From Eleusine coracana subsp. coracana (lineage: Eukaryota > Streptophyta > Magnoliopsida > Poales > Poaceae), in contig CM064417.1 of the NCBI GenBank assembly GCA_032690845.1, positions 23,587,622-23,651,621 on the forward strand: a stretch of 64,000 nucleotides of DNA, written 5' to 3'. How positions within the stretch are numbered: the stretch's first letter is position 1; the number at the start of each line of letters is the position of its first letter. A program made the position numbers and the translations under genes. Below, piece after piece: positions 1 to 12,691 of this stretch. The notes under the pieces were generated by a model, which made no database searches, was not told where the DNA came from, and was given only the letters and a program-made list of their open reading frames with translations.

Positions 1-866
1 TTCGAATGCTAGGGGCGAGGTATTTTAGGGTGAACCCTTAGACGGGATTGGGCTGCAATGAGCCCCTTTGCATTTTTGCTAAGTTTTTGAAAAACGCCAC
101 CCTCCCCTTGGAAGTGCTTGGGGCGAGGTGTTTTAGGGCGAACCCTTAGAAGGGTTTGGGCTGCAACAAGCCCCTTAGCATTTTTCACTAAGTTTTTGAA
201 AAACGACACCCTTCCCTTCGAAGTGCTAAGGGCGAGGTGTTTTAGGGCGAACCCTTAGAAGGGTTTGGGCTGCAACAAGCCTCTTAGCATTTTTCGCTAA
301 GTTTTTTAAAAATGCCACCCTCCCCTTCGAAGTGCTAAGGGCGAGGTGTTTTAGGGCGAACCCTTATACGGGTTTGGGCTGCAACGAGCCCCTTAGCATT
401 TTTGCTATGTTTTTGAAAAACGCCACCCTCCCCTTCGAAGTGCTAGGGGCCAGGTGTTTTATGAGGAACCCTTACATGGGTTTGGGCCGCAACGAGCCCC
501 TTAGCATTTTTCACGAAGTTTTTGAAAAACGCCACCCTCTCCCTCGAAGTGCTAGGGACGAGGTGTTGTAGGGTGAACCCGTAGACGGGTTTGGGCTGCA
601 ACGAGCCCCTTAGCATTTTTACTAAGTTTTTGAAAATGGCCACCCTCCCCTTCGAAGTGCTAGGGGTGAGGTGTTTTTGGGCGAACCCTTAGACGGGTTT
701 GGGCTGCATCGAGCCCCTTAGCATTTTTGCTAAGTTTTTAAAAAACGGCACACTCACCTTCGAAGTGCTAGGGGTGAGGTGTTTTTGGGCGAACCCTTAG
801 ACGGGTTTAGGCTGCAACGAGCCCTTTACCATTTTTGCTAAGTTTTTGAGAAACGTTACCCTCCCC

Positions 867-3800
867 TTCGAAATGCTAGGGGCGAGGTATTTTAGGGTGA
901 ACCCTTAGACGGGATTGGGCTGCAATGAGCCCCTTTGCATTTTTGCTAAGTTTTTGAAAAACGCCACCCTCCCCTTGGAAGTGCTTGGGGCGAGGTGTTT
1001 TAGGGCGAACCCTTAGAAGGGTTTGGGCTGCAACAAGCCCCTTAGCATTTTTCACTAAGTTTTTGAAAAACGACACCCTTCCCTTCGAAGTGCTAAGGGC
1101 GAGGTGTTTTAGGGCGAACCCTTAGAAGGGTTTGGGCTGCAACAAGCCTCTTAGCATTTTTCGCTAAGTTTTTTAAAAATGCCACCCTCCCCTTCGAAGT
1201 GCTAAGGGCGAGGTGTTTTAGGGCGAACCCTTATACGGGTTTGGGCTGCAACGAGCCCCTTAGCATTTTTGCTATGTTTTTGAAAAACGCCACCCTCCCC
1301 TTCGAAGTGCTAGGGGCCAGGTGTTTTATGAGGAACCCTTACATGGGTTTGGGCCGCAACGAGCCCCTTAGCATTTTTCACGAAGTTTTTGAAAAACGCC
1401 ACCCTCTCCCTCGAAGTGCTAGGGACGAGGTGTTGTAGGGTGAACCCGTAGACGGGTTTGGGCTGCAACGAGCCCCTTAGCATTTTTACTAAGTTTTTGA
1501 AAATGGCCACCCTCCCCTTCGAAGTGCTAGGGGTGAGGTGTTTTTGGGCGAACCCTTAGACGGGTTTGGGCTGCATCGAGCCCCTTAGCATTTTTGCTAA
1601 GTTTTTAAAAAACGGCACACTCACCTTCGAAGTGCTAGGGGTGAGGTGTTTTAAGGCGAACCCTTAGACAGGTTTAGGCTGCAACGAGCCCCTTAGAATT
1701 TTTTGCTAAGTTTTGAAAAACGCCACCCTCCCCCTCAAAGTGCTAGGGGCGAGGTGTTTTAGGGCGAACCCTTAGACGGGATTGGGCTGCAACGAGCCCC
1801 TTTGCATTTTTGCTAACTTTTTGAAAAACGCCACCCTCCCATTGGAAGTGCTAAGGGCGAGGTGTTTTAGGGCGAACCCTTAGACGGGTTTAGGCTGCAA
1901 TGAGCCCCTTAGCATTTTTTGCTAAATTTTTGAAAAATGCCACCCTCCCCCTCGATGCGCTAGGGGCAAGGTGTTTTAGGGTGAACCTTTAGACGGGTTT
2001 GGGCTGCAACGAGCCCCTTAGCATTTTTGCTATGTTTTTGAAAAACGCCACCCTCCCCTTTGAAGTGCTAGGGGCAAGGTGTTTTATGACGAACCCTTAG
2101 ATGGGTTTGGGCCGCAACGAGCCCCTTAGCATTTTTCGCTAAGTTTTTGAAAAACGACACCCTCTCCCTCGATGTGCTAGGGGCGAGGTGTTTTAGGTTG
2201 AACCCTTAGACGGGTTTGGGCTGCAACGAGCCCCTTAGCATTTTTGCTAAGCTTTTGAAAAAGGCCACCCTCCCCTTCGAAGTGCTAGGGGCAAGGTGTT
2301 TTTGGGCGAACCCTTAGACGGGTTTGGCCTGCATCGAGACCCTTAGCAATTTTGCTAAGTTTTTGAAAAACGCCACCCTCCCCTTTGAAGTGCTAGGAGT
2401 GAGGTGTTTTAGGGCGAACCCTTAGACGGGTTTAGGATGCAACAAGCCCCTTAGCATTTCTGCTAAGTTTTTGAAAAAGGCCATCCTCACCTCCGAAGTG
2501 CTAGGGGCGAGGTGTTTTAGGGCGAACCCTTAGACGGGTTTGGGCTGCAACGAGCCCCTTAGCATTTTTCGCTAAATTTTTGAAAAATGCCACCCTCCCC
2601 CTCGAAGTGCTAGGGGCAAGGTGTTTTAGGGCGAACCCTTAGATGGGTTTGGGCTGCAACGAGCCCCTTATCATTTTTGCTAAGTTTTTGAAAAAGGCCA
2701 CCCTCCCCTTCGAAGTGCTAGGGGTGATGTGTTTTACGACGAACCCTTAGACGGGTTTGGGCCGTAACGAGCCCCTTAGCATTTTTGCTATGTTTTTGAA
2801 AAACGCCACCCTCCCCTTTGAAGTGCTAGGGGCAAGGTGTTTTATGACGAACCCTTAGATGGGTTTGGGCCGCAACGAGCCCCTTAGCATTTTTCGCTAA
2901 GTTTTTGAAAAACGACACCCTCTCCCTCGATGTGCTAGGGGCGAGGTGTTTTAGGTTGAACCCTTAGACGGGTATGGGCTGCAACGAGCCCCTTATCATT
3001 TTTGCTAAGTTTATGAAAAACGCCACCCTCCCCTTCGAAGTGCTAGGGGTGTGGTGCTTTTGGGCGAACCCTTAGACGGGTTTGGGCTGCATCGAGCCCC
3101 TTAGCATTTTTGCTAAGTTTTTGAAAAACGGCACACTCACCTTCGAAGTGCTAGGGGTAAGGTGTTTTAGGGCGAACCCTTAGACGGGTTTAGGCTGCAA
3201 CGAGCCCCTTAGCATTTTTTGCTAAGCTTTGAAAAACGCCACCCTCCCCCTCGAAGTGCTAGGGGCAAGGTGTTTTAGGGCGAACCCTTAGACGGGATTG
3301 GGCTGCAACGAGCCCCTTTGCATTTTTGCTAACTTTTTGAAAAACGCCACCCTCCCATTGGAAGTGCTAAGGGCGAGGTGTTTTAGGGCGAACCCTTAGA
3401 CGGGTTTGGGCTGCAACGAGCCCCTTAGCATTTTTTGCTAAATTTTTGAAAAATGCCACCCTCGCCTTCGAAGTGCCAGGGGCGAGGTGTTTTAGGGTGA
3501 ACCCTTAGACGGGGTTGGGCCGCAACGAGCCCCTTTGCATTTTGGCTAAGTTTTTGAAAAACGCCACCGTCCCCCTCGATCTGTTAGGGGCGAGGTGTTT
3601 TAGGGCGAACCCTTAGACGGGTTTGGGCTGCAACGAGCCCCTTAGGATTTTTGCTAAGTTTTTGAAAAATGCCACCCTCCCCTTCGAAGTGCTAGGGGCG
3701 AGGTGTTTTAGTGCGAACCCTTAGATGGGTTCAGGCTGCATCAAGCCCCTTAGCATTGTTACTAAGTTTTTGAATAACGCCACCCTCCCCTTCGAAGTGC

Positions 3801-3898
3801 TAGGGGCGACGTGTTTTAGGGCGAACCCTTAGACGGGTTTAGGCTGCAACGAGCCCTTTACCATTTTTACTAAGTTTTTGAGAAACGTTACCCTCCCC
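867..3898. repeat. Satellite higher-order block of about 28 monomers
   Basis: A variant monomer (AAATGCTAGGGGCGAGGTAT followed by a GGGATTGGGC version) marks the block starts at 1, 867, 3899, 8231 and 10396. The spacings of 866, 3032, 4332 and 2165 bp equal about 8, 28, 40 and 20 monomers. The first roughly 780 bp of this block is nearly identical to bases 1-780, so the last exchange there was recent. Confidence 0.8.
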
Positions 3899-6800
3899 TT
3901 CGAAATGCTAGGGGCGAGGTATTTTAGGGTGAACCCTTAGACGGGATTGGGCTGCAATGAGCCCCTTTGCATTTTTGCTAAGTTTTTGAAAAACGCCACC
4001 CTCCCCTTGGAAGTGCTTGGGGCGAGGTGTTTTAGGGCGAACCCTTAGAAGGGTTTGGGCTGCAACAAGCCTCTTAGCATTTTTCACTAAGTTTTTGAAA
4101 AACGACACCCTTCCCTTCGAAGTGCTAAGGGCGAGGTGTTTTAGGGCGAACCCTTAGAAGGGTTTGGGCTGCAACAAGCCTCTTAGCATTTTTCGCTAAG
4201 TTTTTTAAAAATGCCACCCTCCCCTTCGAAGTGCTAAGGGCGAGGTGTTTTAGGGCGAACCCTTATACGGGTTTGGGCTGCAACGAGCCCCTTAGCATTT
4301 TTGCTATGTTTTTTAAAAACGCCACCCTCCCCTTCGAAGTGCTAGGTGCCAGGTGTTTTATGAGGAACCCTTACATGGGTTTGGGCCGCAACGAGCCCCT
4401 TAGCATTTTTCACGAAGTTTTTGAAAAACGCCACCCTCTCCCTCGAAGTGCTAGGGACGAGGTGTTGTAGGGTGAACCCGTAGACGGGTTTGGGCTGCAA
4501 CGAGCCCCTTAGCATTTTTACTAAGTTTTTGAAAATGGCCACCCTCCCCTTCGAAGTGCTAGGGGTGAGGTGTTTTTGGGCGAACCCTTAGACGGGTTTG
4601 GGCTGCATCGAGCCCCTTAGCATTTTTGCTAAGTTTTTAAAAAACGGCACACTCACCTTCGAAGTGCTAGGGGTGAGGTGTTTTTGGGCGAACCCTTAGA
4701 CGGGTTTAGGCTGCAACGAGCCCCTTAGCATTTTTTGCTAAGTTTTGAAAAACGCCACCCTCCCCTCGAAGTGCTAGGGGCGAGGTGTTTTAGGGCGAAC
4801 CCTTAGACGGGATTGGGCTGCAACGAGCCCCTTTGCATTTTTGCTAACTTTTTGAAAAACGCCACCCTCCCATTGGAAGTGCTAAGGGCGAGGTGTTTTA
4901 GGGCGAACCCTTAGACGGGTTTAGGCTGCAATGATCCCCTTAGCATTTTTTGCTAAATTTTTGAAAAATGCCACCCTCCCCCTCGATGCGCTAGGGGCAA
5001 GGTGTTTTAGGCTGAACCTTTAGACGGGTTTGGGCTGCAACGAGCCCCTTAGCATTTTTGCTATGTTTTTGAAAAATGCCACCCTCCCCTTCGAAGTGCT
5101 AGGGGCAAGGTGTTTTATGACGAACCCTTAGATGGGTTTGGGCTGCAACGAGCCCCTTAGCATTTTTCGCTAAGTTTTTGAAAAACGACACCCTCTCCCT
5201 CGATGTGCTAGGGGCGAGGTGTTTTAGGTTGAAACCTTAGACGGGTTTGGGCTGCAACGAGCCCCTTAGCATTTTTGCTAAGCTTTTGAAAAAGGCCACC
5301 CTCCCCTTCGAAGTGCTAGGGGCAAGGTGTTTTTGGGCGAACCCTTAGACGGGTTTGGCCTGCATCGAGACCCTTAGCAATTTTGCTAAGTTTTTGAAAA
5401 ATGCCACCCTCCCCTTCGAAGTGCTAGGAGTGAGGTGTTTTAGGGCGAACCCTTAGACGGGTTTAGGATGCAACAAGCCCCTTAGCATTTCTGCTAAGTT
5501 TTTGAAAAAGGCCATCCTCCCCTTCGAAGTGCTAGGGGCGAGGTGTTTTAGGGCGAACCCTTAGACGGGTTTGGGCTGCAACGAGCCCCTTAGCATTTTT
5601 CGCTAAATTTTTGAAAAATGCCACCCTCCCCCTCGAAGTGCTAGGGGCAAGGTGTTTTAGGGCGAACCCTTAGATGGGTTTGGGCTGCAACGAGCCCCTT
5701 ATCATTTTTGCTATGTTTTTGAAAAAGGCCACCCTCCCCTTCGAAGTGCTAGTGGCGATGTGTTTTACGACGAACCCTTAGACGGGTTTGGGCCGTAACG
5801 AGCCCCTTAGCATTTTTGCTATGTTTTTGAAAAACGCCACCCTCCCCTTCGAAGTGCTAGGGGCGAGGTGTTTTATGACGAACCCTTACATGGGTTTGGG
5901 CCGCAACGAGCCCCTTAGCATTTTTTGCTAAGTTTTTGAAAAACGACACCCTCTCCCTCGAAGTGCTAGGGGCGAGGTGTTTTAGGTTGAACCCTTAGAC
6001 GGGTATGGGCTGCAACGAGCCCCTTATCATTTTTGCTAAGTTTATGAAAAACGCCACCCTCCCCTTCGAAGTGCTAGGGGTGAGGTGCTTTTGGGCGAAC
6101 CCTTAGACGGGTTTGGGCTGCATCGAGCCCCTTAGCATTTTTTGCTAAGTTTTTGAAAAACAGCACACTCACCTTCGAAGTGCTAGGGGTAAGGTGTTTT
6201 AGGGCGAACCCTTATACGGGTTTAGGTTGCAACGAGCCCCTTAGCATTTTTTGCTAAGTTTTGAAAAATGCCACCCTCCCCCTCGAAGTGCTAGGGGCAA
6301 TGTGTTTTAGGGCGAACCCTTAGACGGGATTGGGCTGCAACGAGCCCCTTTGCATTTTTGCTAACTTTTTGAAAAACGCCACCCTCCCATTGGAAGTGCT
6401 AAGGGCGAGGTGTTTTAGGGCGAACCCTTAGACGGGTTTGGGCTGCAACGAGCCCCTTAGCATTTTTTGCTAAATTTTTGAAAAATGCCACCCTCCCCCT
6501 CGAAGTGCTAGGGGCAAGGTGTTTTAGGGCGAACCCTTAGATGGGTTTGGGCTGCAACAAGCCCCTTATCATTTTTGCTAAGTTTTTGAAAAACGCCACC
6601 CTCCCCTTCGAAGTGCTAGGGGCGAGGTGTTTTACGACGAACCCTTAGACGGGTTTGGGCCGTAACGAGCCCCTGAGCATTTTTGCTATGTTTTTGAAAA
6701 ACGCCACCCTCCCCTTCGAAGTGCTAGGGGCGAGGTGTTTTATGATGAACCCTTAGATGGGTTTGGGCCGCAACGAGCCCCTTAGCATTTTTTGCTAAGT

Positions 6801-8230
6801 TTTTGAAAAACGACACCCTCTCCCTCGAAGTGCTAGGGGCGAGGTGTTTTAGGTTGAACCCTTAGACAGGTTTGGGCTGCAACGAGCCCCTTATTATTTT
6901 TGCTAAGTTTATGAAAAACGCCACCCTCCCCTTCGAAGTGCTAGGGGCGAGGTGTTTTTGGGCGAAGCCTTAGACGGGTTTTGGCTGCAACGAGCCCCTT
7001 TGCATTTTTGCTAAGTTTTTGAAAAATGCCACCCTCGCCTTCGAAGTGCTAGGGGCGAGGTGTTTTAGGGTGAACCTTTAGACGGGTTTGGGCTGCAACG
7101 AGCCCCTTAGCAATTTTGCTAAGTTTTTGAAAAGCGCCACCCTCCCCTTCGAAGTGCTAGGGGTGAGGTGTTTTAGGGCGAACCCTTAGACGGGTTTAGG
7201 ATGCAACAAGCCCCTTAGCATTTCTGCTAAGTTTTTGAAAAAGGCCATCCTCCCCTTCGAAGTGCTAGGGGCGAGGTGTTTTAGGGCGAACCCTTAGACG
7301 GGTTTGGGCTGCAACGAGCCCCTTAGCATTTTTCGCTAAATTTTTGAAAAATGCCACCCTCCCCCTCGAAGTGCTAGGGGCAAGGTGTTTTAGGGCGAAC
7401 CCTTAGATGGGTTTGGGCTGCAACGAGCCCCTTATCGTTTTTGCTAAGTTTTTGAAAAACGCCACCCTCCCCTTCGAAGTGCTAGGGGCGAGGTGTTTTA
7501 CGACGAACCCTTAGACGGGTTTGGGTCGTAACGAGCCCCTTAGCATTTTTGCTATGTTTTTGAAAAACGCCACCCTCCCCTTCGAAGTGCTAGGGGCGAG
7601 GTGTTTTATGACGAACCCTTAGATGGGTTTGGGCCGCAACGAGCCCCTTAGCATTTTTTGCTAAGTTTTTGAAAAATGCCACCCTCGCCTTCGAAGTGCT
7701 AGGGGCGAGGTGTTTTAGGGTGAACCCTTAGACGGGGTTGGGCCGCAACGAGCCCCTTTGCATTTTGGCTAAGTTTTTGAAAAACGCCACCGTCCCCCTC
7801 GATCTGTTAGGGGCGAGGTGTTTTAGGGCGAACCCTTAGACGGGTTTGGGCTGCAACGAGCCCCTTAGGATTTTTGCTAAGTTTTTGAAAAACGCCACCC
7901 TCCCCCTCGAAGTGCTACGGGCAAGGTGTTTTAGGGCGAACCCTTAGACGGGTTTGGGCTGCAACAAGCCTCTTAGCATTTTTTACTAAGTTTTTGAAAA
8001 ATGCCACCCTCCCCTTCGAAGTGCTAGGGGCGAGGTGTTTTAGTGCGAACCCTTAGATGGGTTCGGTCTGCATCTAGCCCCTTAGCATTGTTACTAAGTT
8101 TTTGAATAACGCCACCCTCCCCTTCGAAGTGCTAGGGGCGAGGTGTTTTAGGGCGAACCCTTAGACGGGTTTAGGCTGCAACGAGCCCTTTACCATTTTT
8201 GCTAAGTTTTTGAGAAACGTCGCCCTCCCC
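3899..8230. repeat. Satellite higher-order block of about 40 monomers
   Basis: The block starts with the same marker monomer. It follows the previous block at an offset of about 3032 bp up to roughly 6,480. About a dozen further monomers then occur before the block rejoins the end of the 28-mer order near 7,680. This suggests an internal amplification in an otherwise duplicated block. Confidence 0.7.
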
Positions 8231-10395
8231 TTCGAAATGCTAGGGGCGAGGTATTTTAGGGTGAACCCTTAGACGGGATTGGGCTGCAATGAGCCCCTTT
8301 GCATTTTTGCTAAGTTTTTGAAAAACGCCACCCTCCCCTTGGAAGTGCTTGGGGCGAGGTGTTTTAGGGCGAACCCTTAGAAGGGTTTGGGCTGCAACAA
8401 GCCCCTTAGCATTTTTCACTAAGTTTTTGAAAAACGAGACCCTTCCCTTCGAAGTGCTAAGGGCGAGGTGTTTTAGGGCGAACCCTTAGAAGGGTTTGGG
8501 CTGCAACAAGCCTCTTAGCATTTTTCGCTAAGTTTTTTAAAAATGCCACCCTCCCCCTCGAAGTGCTAAGGGCGAGGTGTTTTAGGGCGAACCCTTAGGC
8601 GGGTTTGGCCTGCAACGAGCCCCTTAGCATTTTTGCTATGTTTTTGAAAAACGCCACCCTCCCCTTCGAAGTGCTAGGGGCCAGGTGTTTTATGACGAAC
8701 CCTTACATGGGTTTGGGCCGCAACGAGCCCCTTAGCATTTTTCGCGAAGTTTTTGAAAAACGCCACCCTCTCCCTCGAAGTGCTAGGGACGAGGTGTTGT
8801 AGGGTGAACCCTTAGACGGGTATGGGCTGCAACGAGCCCCTTAGCATTTTTGCTAAGTTTTTGAAAACGGCCACCCTCCCCTTCGAAGTGCTAGGGGTGA
8901 GGTGTTTTTGGGCGAACCCTTAGACGGGTTTGGGCTGGATTGAGACCCTTAGCATTTTTGCTAAGTTTTTGAAAAACGGCACACTCACCTTCGAAGTGCT
9001 AGGGGTGAGGTGTTTTAGGGCGAACCCTTAGATGGGTTTAGGCTGCAACGAGCCCCTTAGCATTTTTTTCTAAGTTTTGAAAAATGCTACCCTCCCCCTC
9101 GAAGTGCTAGTGGCGAGGTGTTTTAGGGCGAACCCTTACACGGGATTGGGCTGCAACGAGCCCTTTGCATTTTTGCTAACTTTTTGAAAAACGCCACCCT
9201 CCCATTGGAAGTGCTACGGGCAAGGTGTTTTACGGCAAACCCATAGACGGGTTTGGGCTGCAACGAGCCCCTTAGCATTTTTTGCTAAATTATTGAAAAA
9301 TGCCACCCTCCCCCTCGATGCGCTAGGGGCAAGGTGTTTTAGGGTGAACCTTTAGACGGGTTTGGGCTGCAACGAGCCCCTTAGCATTTTTGCTATGTTT
9401 TTGAAAAACGCCACCCTCCCCTTCGAAGTGCTAGGGGCAAGGTGTTTTATGATGAACCCATAGATGGGTTTGGGCCGCAACGAGCCCCTTAGCATTTTTC
9501 GCTAAGTTTTTGAAAAACGACACCCTCTCCCTCGATGTGCTAGGGGCGAGGTGTTTTAGGTTGAACCCTTAGACGAGTTTGGGCTGCAACGAGCCCCTTA
9601 TCATTTTTGCTAAGTTTTTTAAAAACGCCACCCTCCCCTTCGAAGTGCTAGGGGCGAGGTGTTTTACGACGAACCCTTAGACGGGTTTGGGCCGTAACGA
9701 GCCCCTTAGCATTTTTCGCTAAGTTTTTGAAAAATGCCACCCTCCCCTTCGAAGTGCTAGGGGTGAGGTGTTTTACGACGAACCCTTAGACGGGTTTGGG
9801 CTTCAACGAGCCCCTTATCATTTTTGCTAAGTTTATGAAAAACGCCACCCTCCCCTTCGAAGTGCTAGGGGCGAGGTAATTTTGGGCGAAGCCTTAGACG
9901 GGTTTTGGCTGCAACGAGCCCCTTTGCCTTTTTGCTAAGTTTTTGAAAAATGCCACCCTCGCCTTCGAAATGCTAGGGGCGAGGTGTTATAGGGTGAACC
10001 CTTAGACGGGGTTAGGCCGCAACGAGCCCCTTTGCATTTTGGCTAAGTTTTTGAAAAACGCCACCGTCCCCCTCAATGTGTTAGGGGCGAGGTGTTTTAG
10101 AGCGAACCCTTAGACGGGTTTGGGCTGCAACGAGCCCCTTAGGATTTTTGCTAAGTTTTTGAAAAATGCCACCCTCCCCTTCGAAGTGCTAGGGGCGAGG
10201 TGTTTTAGTGCGAACCCTTAGATGGGTTCGGGCTGCATCAATCCCCTTAGCATTTTTACTATGTTTTTGAATAACGCCACCCTCCCCATCGAAGTGCTAG
10301 GGGCGAGGTGTTTTAGGGCGAACCCTTAGACAGGTTTAGGCTGCAACGAGCCCTTTAGCATTTTTGCTAAGTTTTTGAGAAACGTCACCCTCCCC
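8231..10395. repeat. Satellite higher-order block of about 20 monomers
   Basis: The block begins with the marker monomer and has the same order of variants as the earlier blocks at first. It then reaches the next marker after 2165 bp. More substitutions separate it from the left blocks than separate those blocks from each other. Another partial block runs from 10,396 to the end of the array at 12,326. Confidence 0.65.
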
Positions 10396-12691
10396 TTAGA
10401 AATGCTAGGGGCGAGGTATTTTAGGGTGAACCCTTAGACGGGATTGGGCTGCAATGATCCCCTTTGCATTTTTGCTAAGTTTTTGAAAAATGCCACCCTC
10501 CCCTTGGAAGTGCTTGGGGCGAGGTGTTTTAGGGCGAACCCTTAGAAGGGTTTGGGCTGCAACAAGCCCCTTAGCATTTTTCACTAAGTTTTTGAAAAAC
10601 GCCACCCTTCCCTTCGAAGTGCTAAGGGCGAGCTGTTTTAGGGCGAACCCTTAGAAGGGTTTGGGCTGCAACAAGCCTCTTAGCATTTTTTGCTAAGTTT
10701 TTTAAAAATGCCACCCTCACCCTCGAAGTGCTACGGGCCAGGTGTTTTAGGGCGAACCCATAGACGGGTTTGGGCTGCAACGAGCCCCTTAGCATTTTTG
10801 CTATGTTTTTGAAAAATGCCACCCTCCCCTTCGAAGTGCTAGGGGCCAGGTGTTTTATGATGAACCCTTAGATGGGTTTGGGCCGCAACGAGCCCCTTAG
10901 CATTTTTCACGAAGTTTTTGAAAAACGCCACCCTCTCCCTCGAAGTGCTAGGGACGAGGTGTTGTAGAGTGAACCCTTAGACGGGTTTGGGCTGCAACGA
11001 GCCCCTTAGCATTTTTGCTAAGTTTTGAAAAAGGCCACCCTCCCCTTCGAAGTGCTAGGGGTGAGGTGTTTTTGGGCGAACCCTTAGACGGGTTTGGGCT
11101 GCATCGAGCCCCTTAGCATTTTTGCTAAGCTTTTGAAAAACGCCACACTCACCTTCGAAGTGCTAGGGGTGAGGTGTTTTAGGGCGAACCCTTAGACGGG
11201 TTTGGGCTGCAACGAGCCCCTTAGCATTTTTTGCTAAGTTTTAAAAAATGCCACCCTCCCCCTCGAAGTGGTTGGGGCGAGGTGTTTTAGGGCGAACCCT
11301 TAGACGGGTTTGGGCTGCAACGAGCCCCTTTGCATTTTTGCTAAGTTTTGAAAAAGGCCACCCTCCCCTTCGAAGTGCTAGGGGTGAGGTGTTTTTGGGC
11401 GAACCCTTAGACGGGTTTGGGCTGCATCGAGCCCCTTAGCATTTTTGCTAAGCTTTTGAAAAACGCCACACTCACCTTCGAAGTGCTAGGGGTGAGGTGT
11501 TTTAGGGCGAACCCTTAGACGGGTTTAGGCTGCAACGAGCCCCTTAGCATTTTTTGCTAAGTTTTAAAAAATGCCACCCTCCCCCTCGAAGTGGTTGGGG
11601 CGAGGTGTTTTAGGGCGAACCCTTAGACGGGTTTGGGCTGCAACGAGCCCCTTTGCATTTTTGCTAACTTTTTGAAAAACGCCACCCTCCCATTGGAAGT
11701 GCTAAGGGCGAGGCGTTTTAGGGCGAACCCTTAGACGGGTTTGGGCTGCAACGAGCCCCTTAGCATTTTTCGTTAAGTTTTTGAAAAACGCCCCCCTCCC
11801 CTTTGAAGTGCTTGGGGTGAGGTGTTTTAGGGCGAACCCTTAGACGGGTTTGGGCTGCAACAAGCCTCTTAGATTTTTTTCGCTAAGTTTTTTAAAAATG
11901 CCACCCTCCCCTTGGAAGTGCTAAGGGCGAGGTGTTTTAGGGCGAACCTTTAGACGGGTTTGGGCTGCAACGAGCCCCGTAGCATTTTTGCTAAGTTTTT
12001 GAAAAACGCCACCCTCCCCCTCGAAGTGCTAGGTGCAAGGTATTTTATGGCGAACCGTTATACGAGTTTGGGCTGCACCGAGCCCCTTAGCATTTTTTGC
12101 TAAGTTTTTGAAAGCCGCTACCCTCCCCCTCGAAGTGCTAAGGGCGAGGTGGTTTAGGGTGAACCCTTAGACGGGTTTGGGCTGTAACGAGCCCCTTAGC
12201 ATTTTTTGCTAAGTTTTTGAAAAATGCCACCCTCCCCCTCGAAGTGCTAAGGGCGAGGTGTTTTACGGCAAGCCCTTAGACGGGTTTGGGCTGCAACGAG
12301 CCCCTTAGCATCTTTGCTAAGTTAGCTGGCTGTACTGGTCTTGGCTCTTCGGGCTTGACCAGTGCAGCAGCTATGGCTTGGGAGCTTTTTGCTCTTCGTT
12401 GAATGTTTCAATCTCCGTGATGGGAGTTGTTTCGACGTGTTCCATCGAGCGAGGCTTTCCACATTGGGGAAGGCAGCTTTATAGATTTAGCGTGGGTTTA
12501 CATAGGATAAGCCTTGTTAAAAACCTCACCCCTGTGAAGGGTTCCCCTTGTGAGGAAAAGGGTACGGTCCTTTACATAACTACTCAGAAAAGAAAAGCCT
12601 AATAAAAGAAAATCTACTGACCAAGCTCAAGGTAGCAGTTATAGCTTCGTGCTATGCTTGGCTTTTTACGTGTTTCGAGTGATGCTTTTGC

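Larger units (their letters stand above)
1..12326. repeat. Satellite array, about 108 bp monomer, roughly 114 copies
   Basis: The stretch is an uninterrupted head-to-tail tandem repeat that runs off the left edge. Each monomer reads in order GAAGTGCTAGGGGCGAGGTG, TTTTAGGGCGAACCCTTAGA, CGGGTTTGGGCTGCAACGAG, CCCCTTAGCATTTTTGCTAA, then GTTTTTGAAAAACGCCACCC and TCCCCTTC. Three short dyads recur in every unit: AACCC/GGGTT, GGGCT/AGCCC with a 6-nt loop, and GTTTTT/AAAAAC with a 1-nt centre. Because 108 is divisible by 3, open frames of 36-residue periodicity appear on both strands; I regard these as by-products and not genes. The length differs from the usual 137-156 bp grass centromere satellites, and I do not recognise the family. 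Confidence 0.97.

Noticed and set aside
9..12326. Many 60-80 codon ORFs in the satellite
   Set aside because: They repeat with the monomer, have no independent start context and arise because 108 is a multiple of three.
1..12326. TTTAGGG in each monomer as a telomere tract
   Set aside because: It occurs once per 108 bp and is not tandem, so this is not a telomere.
1..12326. CRISPR-like array
   Set aside because: The whole unit is repeated, with no unique spacers, and the context is a plant genome.
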